Part shown: positions 16,592 to 23,612 of the stretch, piece by piece | Layout: every line of letters starts with the position of its first letter | Position numbering within the stretch: position 1 is the first letter of the stretch | Assembly: GCA_937901445.1 (NCBI GenBank) | Contig: CALDHY010000088.1 | Span: forward strand, 1 to 42,824 | Source: an uncultured Selenomonadales bacterium | GTDB taxonomy: Bacteria; Bacillota; Negativicutes; Selenomonadales; Selenomonadaceae | DNA: 42,824 nt | Reading direction: 5' to 3' | Made by a program: the position numbers and the translations under genes | The notes under the pieces: generated by a model | Seen by the model: only the letters and a program-made list of their open reading frames with translations | Databases searched by the model: none | Told to the model about the DNA's origin: nothing

Positions 16592-17764
16592 TTAATCGTG
16601 AACTTCATCTGAAGAATATCTGACGTAACAAGCCTTACCGTTTTCCTTTGATTGATAAAGGGCTTTATCTGCCAAAAGGTAAAGTTTTTGGAAGTTGTAA
16701 CCTGTTGAATCAGTGCCAATACCAATGCTGCAAGAAAAATGTTGAGCCGGACCAACTGTCATTGCGGCAAGTTCATTTAAAATTTCCTGCGAAATTTCGT
16801 CCGGGCGTTTCAAATGTTCAGCCGACATTTGCGGCATAAATACCATAAATTCATCGCCGCCAATTCGCCCTATAAGGTCGTGCGTACGAAAAGCCCTTAC
16901 CAATACCGCCGCAAAAGATTTTAAAACGTCATCGCCGACCGCGTGCCCGTACGTGTCATTTATCGTCTTAAAGTTGTCAAAGTCAAAAATCAAAAGTACC
17001 GAAACTTCATCCGGTTTTTGGGTGTCGATAGTTTTTTGAACTTCTTCCTCAAACGAACGCTTATTATATAAACCCGTCAATAAATCGTGCTTGCTCTTTT
17101 TATCGGCGTCTTCATATTCATTGGATAAACGACGTACACACCAGCGAATAAATATCAACGCAATGACCATAATTATTAACGCCGCCATCAGCATTGTTAA
17201 AATATAATTTCGGATTATATTTTCAAAGCCGGCGGTTGACTGCGACGCCATAAGCGCGCCGGTAACTCTGTTATCGCTTGCTTGCCTGATTGGTATAACG
17301 TAAGCTTGACAAGTTCTGCCGTTAATTTTGATATTTCTGCACCAAAGTTGATCGCCGTGTTTCAACGTGTTGTTGTAGATATAATCTATTGCAGTTGTTT
17401 CAACGAAGCGCGAGCCGTGTCTGTCAATTATCGAAGTCATTTCCGGTGTATCTTCAAAGAAAAAAGTTATGTCAACGTTTGTTTGCTTTTTTAAATCGTC
17501 AACAATCGAAGTTTCAAGCGAAACATTAAAATTCATACCGCGCCAAACATTGCCGTCGGCTTTTCTGCCGTAATCGCCATAACCTTGACTTGAATACAGA
17601 GCCAACGCCGCAAGGGCAGTAGATTTTAAATTTCCCTGCTTTTCGTCATAGAGGCTGGATTGAAATTGCATAAAGCCGATTATTAATGAAGTAACGGCAA
17701 AAACCAAAATAGGTATACAGTTTGCCAAAAAAAGTTTTGTATCATATCGCATATTGAGTTTCAT
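16592..17764 (-). CDS. Membrane diguanylate cyclase with periplasmic Cache-like sensor
   Basis: A 390-residue protein probably making cyclic di-GMP. Membrane helix 1 lies at about 11-32, a periplasmic domain at about 35-185 that looks like a single Cache fold (FFFEDTPEMTSIIDRHGSRF, GDQLWCRNIKINGRTCQAYV), membrane helix 2 at about 190-212, and a GGDEF domain from about 228. The active-site motif GGDEF is intact (about residue 304), and RTHD, an RxxD inhibitory site, lies five residues before it. It follows the binding-lipoprotein gene by a few bases. GTG 17773 is possible, but ATG 17764 fits the AGGGTGAG site better. The lipoprotein may present a ligand to the sensor domain; that is inference. 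Confidence 0.9.
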   Translation of the reverse strand: MKLNMRYDTKLFLANCIPILVFAVTSLIIGFMQFQSSLYDEKQGNLKSTALAALALYSSQGYGDYGRKADGNVWRGMNFNVSLETSIVDDLKKQTNVDITFFFEDTPEMTSIIDRHGSRFVETTAIDYIYNNTLKHGDQLWCRNIKINGRTCQAYVIPIRQASDNRVTGALMASQSTAGFENIIRNYILTMLMAALIIMVIALIFIRWCVRRLSNEYEDADKKSKHDLLTGLYNKRSFEEEVQKTIDTQKPDEVSVLLIFDFDNFKTINDTYGHAVGDDVLKSFAAVLVRAFRTHDLIGRIGGDEFMVFMPQMSAEHLKRPDEISQEILNELAAMTVGPAQHFSCSIGIGTDSTGYNFQKLYLLADKALYQSKENGKACYVRYSSDEVHD

Positions 17765-17774
17765 AATGCTCACC

Positions 17775-18743
17775 CTAAATTGAATCTTTGTTAATGACGT
17801 TTACGCCGGTATCGATTCTTTCATTTGTTTTAGTGTAAGTTCCCTGCAAAGTTTCTACAGCAATTTTAACTCCTTCGTAGCCCATACGTTGCGGTTTCTG
17901 TTGCAAAGTTGCATATAAATAACCTTCGTACATTAAAGTTAAAACGGCGTCTGAAGTGTCGAATCCCATTACAATTTGTTTAGAAGCGGCGGCTTTCATT
18001 TGTTCGCCCAAATTTCGCGCAGTTCTTTCATTGGAGCCGAAAAATGCAATATATTCCGGGTGCGCGGCGGCAAAATCTTTCAGCGATTGATCGTTATCTT
18101 CCATGAAGAAAGTATTGTCAAGTGTAAATTCCGTACCTTCAAACGCTTTTCTGAAACCTTGAATTCTTAAATTTGTACTTGTAACGTTGTCTTTATTGGC
18201 AGTGACGCCGATTATACCTGAAGTAATTCCGGCGTCTTCAAGTCCTTGTTTAAGAGTTTCACCGGCGATAGTTCCAGCCAATTCGTTATCAGTTGCCAAA
18301 AAAGCCACGCAGTCATATTGGGCGGCGTTATCGACGTAAATAAATTTTACTCCGGCTTTTGTGGCTTTATCGATACTTTCATTGACGCCCCACGGGGAAC
18401 TTGCCGCAAGTATAATGGCGTCCGCGCCGTCTGCAACAGCTTTATCGATACATTCCATTTGCGGCGCGTCTTCGTTGACGTCGGGACCCGTCCATACGTA
18501 GTCAACCTCGCCCAATTCTTCGACTGCTTGACGGCAACCTAAATCTATTGTTTTCCAGAAATCGTCAGCCAAATCCATTGTAATCAGATAAATCTTGTAC
18601 TTTTTTTCGTCGCCCGTTTCATTTGTACCGCTTGAATTTGAATCACGAATAACGACAACATCAGGCTCATTGCCGCAACCTGCACAAAATATCGCCGTCA
18701 ACATCAGCAGGAAAATGATTTTTAAAAATCTGTTATGTTTCAT
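17775..18743 (-). CDS. Periplasmic sugar-type binding lipoprotein (RbsB-like)
   Basis: A 322-residue type I periplasmic binding protein. The signal peptide ends in the lipobox AIFCAGC, with the acylated Cys at about residue 23. A Ser/Asn/Gly linker follows, and then the two-lobe fold: YKIYLITMDLADDFWKTIDLGC, DGADAIILAASSPWGVNESI, KAGVKFIYVDN and KQIVMGFDTSDAVL are in the usual order. No ABC ATPase or permease gene is near; the only partner in the operon is the cyclase. This suggests a sensing rather than transport role. The ATG at 18743 starts the signal peptide, although GGAG is 12 nt away; an upstream GTG (18761) is less likely. Confidence 0.88.
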   Translation of the reverse strand: MKHNRFLKIIFLLMLTAIFCAGCGNEPDVVVIRDSNSSGTNETGDEKKYKIYLITMDLADDFWKTIDLGCRQAVEELGEVDYVWTGPDVNEDAPQMECIDKAVADGADAIILAASSPWGVNESIDKATKAGVKFIYVDNAAQYDCVAFLATDNELAGTIAGETLKQGLEDAGITSGIIGVTANKDNVTSTNLRIQGFRKAFEGTEFTLDNTFFMEDNDQSLKDFAAAHPEYIAFFGSNERTARNLGEQMKAAASKQIVMGFDTSDAVLTLMYEGYLYATLQQKPQRMGYEGVKIAVETLQGTYTKTNERIDTGVNVINKDSI

Positions 18744-18802
18744 AGCAATTACAATCTCCACAATTTATTTAGAAAAATTCTGCAACGCTAAATTTTTTCC
18801 TG

Positions 18803-18843
18803 CAAAAAAAATAACAGCCAAAAATTTATTCGACTGCTGATTA
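18803..18843 (-). terminator. Weak terminator-like hairpin upstream of the lipoprotein gene
   Basis: Minus strand AATCAGC - 17 nt - GCTGTTA followed by TTTTTTT and TTGCAGGAAA. The stem is short (4-6 bp with a bulge). It lies after the stronger larB terminator, in the 226-nt gap before the lipoprotein gene. Confidence 0.4.
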
Positions 18844-18956
18844 AAAAAATTTTATCTGTAATCTTGACACTGCGCCGCCATTTTAATTTTCCACTGCAAA
18901 AAATTTCATGAAAATGACGGAAACTTATTTTTCGAGTATAAATCATTTCCTGCAAC

Positions 18957-18977
18957 AAAAAAAGCGGTATTAACCGC
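18957..18977 (-). terminator. Terminator overlapping the larB stop codon
   Basis: Minus strand GCGGT - TAAT - ACCGC followed by TTTTTTTG and TTGCAGGAAA. The TAA stop of larB lies in the loop. Confidence 0.85.
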
Positions 18978-19737
18978 CGAGTTTGTTAATCTTGCTTGCC
19001 AAAACTCCCGCGCCGAATCCGTTATCAATGTTGACGACAGAAACGCCCGCCGCGCAACTGTTCAGCATTGCCAAAAGTGCCGCAATTCCATTAAAAGCCG
19101 CGCCGTAACCAATAGAAGTTGGAACGGCGATAACCGGTTTATCTGTCAAGCCGCCGACAACGCTTGCAAGCGCGCCTTCCATTCCGGCAACCACAATTAT
19201 TACATTCGCCGCCTCAATTTCTTTCATATGTGCAAAAAGCCTGTGAATCCCTGCAACGCCGCAATCATAGGCAGTTTCAACGGTATTTCCCCAAAGATAC
19301 GCCGTAAGCCGCGCCTCTTCGGCAACCGGCATATCACTTGTACCCGCGCTCAAAATTAAAATTTTTTTATCTGCGCGACGCTCAATTTGTTTCCTGTCAA
19401 CGTAAATCATTTTTGAAATTTCGTCAAATTTTGCGGCAGGTACGGCGTCCAGCAGAAATTGATATTTTTCAAAATCTGCGCGAGTTGCAATTAAGTTACC
19501 GTTGCTGCGTTCGTAAAGGGATTTAAAAATTGTGCGCAGTTGCTCCTTAGTTTTACCGGCGGCATAAACAACTTCAGGAAAACCTTGTCGAAGTTCCCGC
19601 GCGTGGTCAATGCTTGCAAAGCCCAAATTTTCTACCGAACTCAACGAAATATTTTTCAGTTGATTCATTATTTCAGATTTACTAACTTTACCACTTTTAT
19701 AACTGTCAAGAATTTCAGATAAATTTTCTTCAGTCAA
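18970..19737 (-). CDS. larB: LarB, nickel-pincer cofactor biosynthesis carboxylase/hydrolase
   Basis: LarB carboxylates and hydrolyses nicotinic acid adenine dinucleotide in the first step of the nickel pincer cofactor of lactate racemase and relatives. The C-terminal AIR-carboxylase-like domain is clear: KKILILSAGTSDMPVAEEA, GVAGIHRLF, VVAGMEGALASVVGGL, PVIAVPTSIGYGA. The N-terminal 90 residues form the helical LarB extension with FGFASIDHARELRQGFPEVVY-type residues. The TTG at 19737 is 10 nt after AAAGGAG; the GTG at 19746 is too close. It overlaps the HxlR gene by 8 nt. No larC, larE or larA is in this window. Confidence 0.88.
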   Translation of the reverse strand: MTEENLSEILDSYKSGKVSKSEIMNQLKNISLSSVENLGFASIDHARELRQGFPEVVYAAGKTKEQLRTIFKSLYERSNGNLIATRADFEKYQFLLDAVPAAKFDEISKMIYVDRKQIERRADKKILILSAGTSDMPVAEEARLTAYLWGNTVETAYDCGVAGIHRLFAHMKEIEAANVIIVVAGMEGALASVVGGLTDKPVIAVPTSIGYGAAFNGIAALLAMLNSCAAGVSVVNIDNGFGAGVLASKINKLGG

Positions 19738-20086
19738 AATTATCACGCTCCTTTAGATATTCGATATAAATTTTGCCCCAAATTTCTATGCTGTCAAGTA
19801 CCGGCTGAAAACTTTTGCCAATTTCGGTTAAGGAATATTCGACGCGCGGCGGCACTTCAGGGAAAACTTCACGCTTAATAAATCCTTCCTTTTCCAAAAT
19901 TTTTAATCTTTGTGATAGAGTGGTTTTTGTAATTTTAAAAATTCTCTGCAATTCGCCGAATCTTTTTGTACCGCTTGAAAGTTCCTGCAAAATTGGCACT
20001 GTCCATTTTCTTTGCAAAAATTGTTGCGCTGTCATAAACGGACAAACGCCAAACAAATTTTTTTGCTCAAATTCAATTCTTTTCAC
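19730..20086 (-). CDS. HxlR-family winged-helix regulator
   Basis: A 118-residue DNA-binding protein. Family marks are the N-terminal Cys-Pro (GVCPFMTAQQFLQRKWTVPIL, Cys 15), RFGELQRIFKITKTTLSQRLKILEKEGFI (recognition helix) and PPRVEYSLTEIGKSFQPVLD. The Cys is the redox-sensing residue in some HxlR proteins (YodB, HypR), so a thiol or quinone signal is possible. The GTG at 20086 has GGAGG six bases upstream. The gene is divergent from an NAD(P)-binding oxidoreductase, the usual target layout, and overlaps larB downstream. Confidence 0.9.
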   Translation of the reverse strand: MKRIEFEQKNLFGVCPFMTAQQFLQRKWTVPILQELSSGTKRFGELQRIFKITKTTLSQRLKILEKEGFIKREVFPEVPPRVEYSLTEIGKSFQPVLDSIEIWGKIYIEYLKERDNFD

Positions 20087-20101
20087 GGCTAACCTCCACA
20101 A

Positions 20102-20133
20102 TAGTTTAATACAGGATACCTTTTATCAAACTA
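20102..20133. promoter_or_regulatory. Candidate HxlR operator in the divergent intergenic region
   Basis: The inverted repeat TAGTTT (20102-20107) / AAACTA (20128-20133) brackets a 20-bp centre. It sits between the HxlR gene and the plus-strand promoter of the oxidoreductase gene. Assignment rests on position and symmetry only. Confidence 0.35.
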
Positions 20134-20141
20134 AAGACTAC

Positions 20142-20169
20142 TTGAAATATTTTAGCAATTTGATACAAT
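20142..20169 (+). promoter_or_regulatory. Sigma-A promoter of the NAD(P)-binding oxidoreductase gene
   Basis: TTGAAA - 16 nt - TACAAT, about 30 nt before the ATG. Both hexamers match 5 of 6 or 4 of 6 consensus bases. Confidence 0.65.
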
Positions 20170-20200
20170 TTCGGCAAATGAAAATTGGAGGTTGTTAAAA

Positions 20201-20830
20201 ATGAAAATTGCAGTAGTAGCGGCAAATGGTAAAGCCGGTCGTTTAATCGTCGAAGAGGCAGTTAATCGCGGCTTGGACGTTACAGCCTTTGTTCGCGGCG
20301 AAAATAAATCCGTTGCAAAAAAATCTGTGCAAAAAGATATTCTTGCATTGACGAAAGACGACTTAAAAGGCTTTGACGTTGTAATTGACGCGTTCGGCGC
20401 GTGGAAACCTGAAGACCTTCCCAACCATACCAAAACAAGTCAGCACCTTTGCGATTTATTGAGCGGCACTGATACACGCCTTTTGATTGTTGGAGGCGCG
20501 GGCAGTCTTTTTGTAAATAAAGAACATACTGTACAAGTTAAAGATACGCCGGAATTTCCAAAAGAATTTGTACCGCTTGCAACGGCTCAAGCAGATGAAC
20601 TTGTTGAACTTCGCAAACGCAATGACGTTAAATGGACTTTTGTCAGCCCTGCCGGAGATTTTCAAGCGGACGGCGAGCGCACGGGCAAATATATTTTGGC
20701 GGGCGAAGAGTTTACACTCAACAGCAAAGGCGAAAGCATCATCAGCTATGCAGATTACGCAGTTGCAATGATTGACGAGGCAACGAAGGGCAACAACATT
20801 CAAAAAAGAATTTCTGTTGTACGTGAATAA
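20201..20830 (+). CDS. NAD(P)-binding Rossmann-fold oxidoreductase (atypical SDR, YhfK-like)
   Basis: A 209-residue cytosolic protein. The start MKIAVVAANGKAGRLIVEEA carries a G-x2-G-type dinucleotide loop, and VVIDAFGAWKPEDL, RLLIVGGAGSLFV and KWTFVSPAGDFQADGERTG follow the order seen in NAD(H)-binding atypical SDRs. The substrate is unknown; several relatives are induced by quinone or thiol stress and governed by an HxlR regulator, as the divergent gene here suggests. The ATG at 20201 has GGAGG nine bases upstream; an earlier TTG (20192) lies within the site. A bidirectional terminator follows. Confidence 0.85.
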   Translation: MKIAVVAANGKAGRLIVEEAVNRGLDVTAFVRGENKSVAKKSVQKDILALTKDDLKGFDVVIDAFGAWKPEDLPNHTKTSQHLCDLLSGTDTRLLIVGGAGSLFVNKEHTVQVKDTPEFPKEFVPLATAQADELVELRKRNDVKWTFVSPAGDFQADGERTGKYILAGEEFTLNSKGESIISYADYAVAMIDEATKGNNIQKRISVVRE

Positions 20831-20852
20831 ATTTTAATTCGCAAAAAACAAA

Positions 20853-20885
20853 GCGGCAGGTTAAATTACTTGCCGCCTTTTTTAA
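20853..20885. terminator. Bidirectional terminator between convergent oxidoreductase and recT genes
   Basis: GCGGCAGG (20853-20860) pairs with CTTGCCGC (20869-20876); TTTTTT follows on the plus strand, and a T-rich tract (complement of 20843-20852) follows on the minus strand. It ends both convergent genes. Confidence 0.85.
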
Positions 20886-20887
20886 TT

Positions 20888-21985
20888 TTATTTTTCGTCG
20901 CCGGAATTTCTTTCGACGCCAATAAATTCACTGAAGGGGATAACTTTTTCTTCGCCGTCGGGTTCATTGTCAACGTAGCGTAAACCGTTTTCAGTTACAA
21001 CGGCTTGATCTGCTTGCAGAGCCGTTGCTAAATCTGCGCCCTTTTGGTCGATTGACATAATACCAAAACCGCTCAAAAGTCTTTTCAAAACGGTTTTCTT
21101 TGCCATTGCGTCAAAATTCGTACTCCATACAGAAGATTTTTTGCCGCTCTTTAAATCGTAGGCGTAACTTTGAGAATATTTCTGCGCGTGCGCTTGAATT
21201 TCTTCAACCGTCATGTACAAAGATTTTCTGAAGCCGTTCAAAAGTTCCATGTAAGACACATAGCCGACAATTTTATCTGAAAGTTTTTCGCCGCGTATAA
21301 TTTCGCCGGTTATAAAATCTACGTCCTTAATTTGCCCTTCATAAACTGCGCCCGAATTTAAAGTTGAATATAAACCGGAACGCATTGCAAGTTGTACTAA
21401 ACCTTTCCCACTTAATCCATCGATTTACCATTTCGACGGCGCGGACTATCTCTTCAACTTTTAAAGTTGCCGTGCACTTGGAGGAGCAGCTCATTTTCTC
21501 CCCTACGCCGCTACATTCATCACGGCTAGTCTCTACACTGTTTTACAACAGCACGGTATTACCCTTTGTAGTGTGGTAGTGCTGTAGTTTTTTTTACTAT
21601 CCCACTACCCCACTATCCAACTATCCCACTATTTTGGCGGGTTTCACCGTTAGCCTTTCGACACCCCCGAGCAACAGGGTTCACACGGTTTTAATTGAGC
21701 AGTTTTTGTTTACCCAATTTGAAATTGCGCTTGATTTTTGTACGGTACAATGTAAGCAAAACCTAAACTTGGATTTATCGGCAACTTCAACGCCGCCGCA
21801 ATTCCTGCCGCACTCAAAATTGAATTGGACGAACATTCTTGTAACTTTGAATTGGTGCGGACGATTGTTAAAATTGAAGAAATAAAACTTGCCGACGAAT
21901 TGTCGAGCAGTTCATCAAAACGATTTTTGACTCCGACAGAATTTAAAATTTGCTGCAGAGTTGATGAACTATCAGAAGGTTTCAT
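20888..21985 (-). CDS. recT: RecT single-strand annealing recombinase, split by a group I intron
   Basis: Exon 1 is 21985-21712, exon 2 is 21408-20888. Joined they give 265 codons, 264 residues, the usual RecT size. Exon 1 ends PYKNQAQFQIG and exon 2 continues with Trp-Lys-Gly-Leu-Val-Gln-Leu-Ala-Met-Arg-Ser-Gly; the Trp codon is formed across the junction (T | GG). The joined stretch is the conserved RecT core. Exon 2 then has NSGAVYEGQI and WSTNFDAMAKKTVLKRLL. RecT anneals complementary strands and is usually phage-borne, but no exonuclease or other phage gene is near. The start at 21985 has AAAGGAG eight bases upstream; it follows the YnbB-like gene by 27 nt and may share its transcript. 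Without splicing, translation stops right after exon 1. Confidence 0.9.
21409..21711 (-). ncRNA. Group I intron (303 nt, no ORF) in recT
   Basis: Intron numbering runs from 21711 (i1) to 21409 (i303). P1: exon end UUGGGU pairs with i12-17 GCUCAA, with U.G at the splice site. P3: i62-66 ACGGU with i186-190 GCCGU. P4: i70-73 ACCC with i148-151 GGGU. P6: i161-165 CUGUU with i170-174 AACAG. P7: i181-185 GACUA with i264-268 UAGUC, within the conserved AGAGACUA and GAUAGUCC elements. P8: i243-248 CAACUU with i252-257 AAGUUG, then J8/7 AAGAGA. The intron ends in G. Exact removal restores the recT frame and conserved residues. An octamer-repeat hairpin fills the P5 region (about i78-143). No homing endonuclease is present. 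Splicing itself is inferred. Confidence 0.9.
21569..21634. repeat. Octamer-repeat hairpin inside the recT intron
   Basis: On the plus strand, TAGTGTGG-type units (21569-21588) are followed by four or five ACTATCCC-type octamers (21596-21634). The 16-mer CCACTATCCAACTATC (21610-21625) is identical to 14514-14529. In the intron RNA it forms the P5 extension, a peripheral place where extra sequence is tolerated. Confidence 0.85.
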
Positions 21986-22012
21986 TTCATTCGCTCCTTT
22001 CATAAGAAAAAA

Positions 22013-23245
22013 TTAATCTGATAAACATTTTGCCGCGTTTAGAATTGCAAGTGCCGCGTGTTCAAAAGTCAAGCCGCCCTGCAAAAAAACTGTGTACGGT
22101 TCCCTTAGCGGACCATCTGCGCTAAGTTCTATTGACGCGCCCTGTACAAAAGTTCCTGCCGCCATTATAACTTTGTCTTCATAGCCGGGCATTTCCCAAG
22201 CTTCAGGTACTGCAAAGGAATCTACCGGCGAAAAACTTTGAACTGCGCGACAGAATTTTATTAACTTTTCGGCGGATTTTAATTCTATTGCTTGAATAAT
22301 ATCACTGCGCGTTTCATTTGGCAAAGGGCGCGTGTTGTAACCTAAACTTGAAAAAATTCCCGCCGCAAAAATTGCCGCCTTTATTGCTTGCGCTGTTACG
22401 TGCGGAGCCAAAAATAATCCTTGATATAAAAGGCGCGGTGTCCCTAAACTTGCGCCTAATTCATTGCCCATACCCGGCGCGGTTAATCTGTATGATGAAA
22501 GTTCGACAAGTTCACTTTTGCCGACGATATAGCCGCCGGTTGGAGCAAGCCCGCCGCCAATATTTTTTATCAAACTGCCCGCGCAAATATCCGCGCCTGC
22601 TTCCACCGGCTCGCAAGTTTCCACAAATTCGCCGTAACAATTATCAATGAAAGTTACACATTTTGGATTTACGCTTTTAATCGTCGCGCAGATTTTTTCA
22701 ATATCAGAAATTGTCAAAGGCTCGCGCCTTGAATAGCCGCGTGAACGTTGAATCAGTGCAAGCTTAGTTTTTGACGTGACAGAATTTTTTACCGCCGCCA
22801 AATCGACTTTACCATTTTGTAAAGCAACTTCACGATAATTGACGCCAAATTCTTTTAAACTGCCGCGCGCGGGATTTTTCCAGCCGATAACAGTTTGCAT
22901 TGTATCGTAAGGTTCGCCGGTTACTGAAATTAATTCGTCATTCGGTCGTAAAATTCCAAATAAAACCGTTGCAAGCGCGTGAGTGCCGCTAACAAATTGA
23001 GTTCGTACAAGCGCAGATTCTGCCTTGAAAATCTTTGCAAAAAGTTCGTCAAGTTTTTCCCTGCCAATATCGCCGTAAGCATAGCCGCTGGAAGTTTTGA
23101 AGTGCGCATCAGAAACTTTTAACTCTCTCATCGCGTCCAAAACTTTCAGTGTATTAATTTCTGAAATTTCCTCGACGCGGCTAAAATTTTCTGCAACGTC
23201 AACTAAAATTTTTTTCTTTAACTTTAAAAGTTTTTCAGATAACAA
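22013..23245 (-). CDS. YnbB-type methionine gamma-lyase family protein (PLP enzyme)
   Basis: A 410-residue fold-type I PLP enzyme of the family annotated as methionine gamma-lyase-like or aluminium resistance protein. It shows ALVRTQFVSGTHALATVLFG (cofactor phosphate site, about 74-94), FIDNCYGEFVE (PLP-ring Asp, about 200) and AGSLIKNIGGGLAPTGGYI with the probable Schiff-base lysine (about 231). The real substrate in this family is uncertain; the name rests on distant similarity. The start is TTG with GGAG eight bases upstream. A 49-bp piece of its 5' coding region is duplicated 237 bp upstream. recT follows on the same strand after 27 nt. Confidence 0.88.
   Translation of the reverse strand: MLSEKLLKLKKKILVDVAENFSRVEEISEINTLKVLDAMRELKVSDAHFKTSSGYAYGDIGREKLDELFAKIFKAESALVRTQFVSGTHALATVLFGILRPNDELISVTGEPYDTMQTVIGWKNPARGSLKEFGVNYREVALQNGKVDLAAVKNSVTSKTKLALIQRSRGYSRREPLTISDIEKICATIKSVNPKCVTFIDNCYGEFVETCEPVEAGADICAGSLIKNIGGGLAPTGGYIVGKSELVELSSYRLTAPGMGNELGASLGTPRLLYQGLFLAPHVTAQAIKAAIFAAGIFSSLGYNTRPLPNETRSDIIQAIELKSAEKLIKFCRAVQSFSPVDSFAVPEAWEMPGYEDKVIMAAGTFVQGASIELSADGPLREPYTVFLQGGLTFEHAALAILNAAKCLSD
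23166..23214. repeat. 49-bp duplicated segment, copy inside the YnbB-like gene
   Basis: Matches 23403-23451 in 48 of 49 positions, in the same orientation. It encodes residues KILVDVAENFSRVEEI near the N-terminus of the YnbB-like protein. Confidence 0.85.
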
Positions 23246-23273
23246 ATTTTCAACTCCAATTAATATAAAATCG

Positions 23274-23301
23274 ATTTTAAAGGGGCTGACGTGCCCTACA
23301 A
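23274..23301 (-). promoter_or_regulatory. Candidate sigma-A promoter of the YnbB-like gene and recT
   Basis: Minus strand TTGTAG - 16 nt - TAAAAT, about 29 nt before the TTG start. Confidence 0.55.
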
Positions 23302-23402
23302 GGCGTGATTAAACCCTTTTGGGTATAATTTATCAAAAAAATTTTTTAACCTGCCTTAAAATCAAATTTCGACGTTAAAATCCCTTGAATTTTATTTAAA
23401 AG

Positions 23403-23451
23403 ATTTCCTCGACGCGGCTAAAATTTTCTGCCACGTCAACTAAAATTTTTT
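23403..23451 (-). pseudogene. Duplicated 5' fragment of the YnbB-like gene
   Basis: On the minus strand this reads KILVDVAENFSRVEEI, then Phe and a stop, so it is a dead copy of 16 N-terminal codons of the downstream YnbB-like gene. There is one mismatch to the live copy. Confidence 0.7.
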
Positions 23452-23525
23452 GTAGTGTAACAATTTAATTTTAAATAGTCAATCGCCGATTTTCAATCAA
23501 CCTCAACAATTTTAAAAAATTTATT

Positions 23526-23552
23526 TAATATAACTGTTGAAATTGCCGAATT
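23526..23552 (+). promoter_or_regulatory. Candidate sigma-28 promoter of the FliD-like gene
   Basis: TAATATAA - 11 nt - GCCGAATT, compared with TAAAGTTT-N11-GCCGATAA. The first five bases of the -10 part and the spacing are exact. It overlaps a sigma-A-type promoter. Confidence 0.4.
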
Positions 23553-23565
23553 AATAATATAAAAT
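23537..23565 (+). promoter_or_regulatory. Candidate sigma-A promoter of the FliD-like gene
   Basis: TTGAAA - 17 nt - TAAAAT, a near-consensus vegetative promoter about 48 nt before the ATG. Confidence 0.55.
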
Positions 23566-23612
23566 ACTTTTAGTTAGTTAAAGGATTTTTTTTCAAGGAA
23601 GGGTGATTTTTT

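Larger units (their letters stand above)
23246..23612. other. 367-nt intergenic region between divergent YnbB-like and FliD-like genes
   Basis: It holds the minus-strand promoter of the YnbB-like gene (23274-23301), a duplicated 49-bp gene fragment (23403-23451) and the plus-strand promoter region of the FliD-like gene (23526-23565). A segment near 23329-23372 loosely resembles one near 34630-34672 (ATCAAAAAA...CTTAAAATC). No further gene was seen. Confidence 0.7.

Noticed and set aside
16519..16755. Small minus-strand open frame at the end of the cyclase gene
   Set aside because: It overlaps the GGDEF coding region in another frame and runs across a strong terminator.
20888..22003. recT as a frameshifted or IS-disrupted pseudogene
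   Set aside because: The interrupting 303 nt have no transposase, terminal repeats or target duplication, while group I core elements are present and exact removal restores the frame and the conserved residues.
23166..23451. 49-bp direct repeats as target-site duplications of a mobile element
   Set aside because: Too long for a target duplication, one copy is inside a live gene, and nothing between them looks like a transposase or inverted-repeat element.
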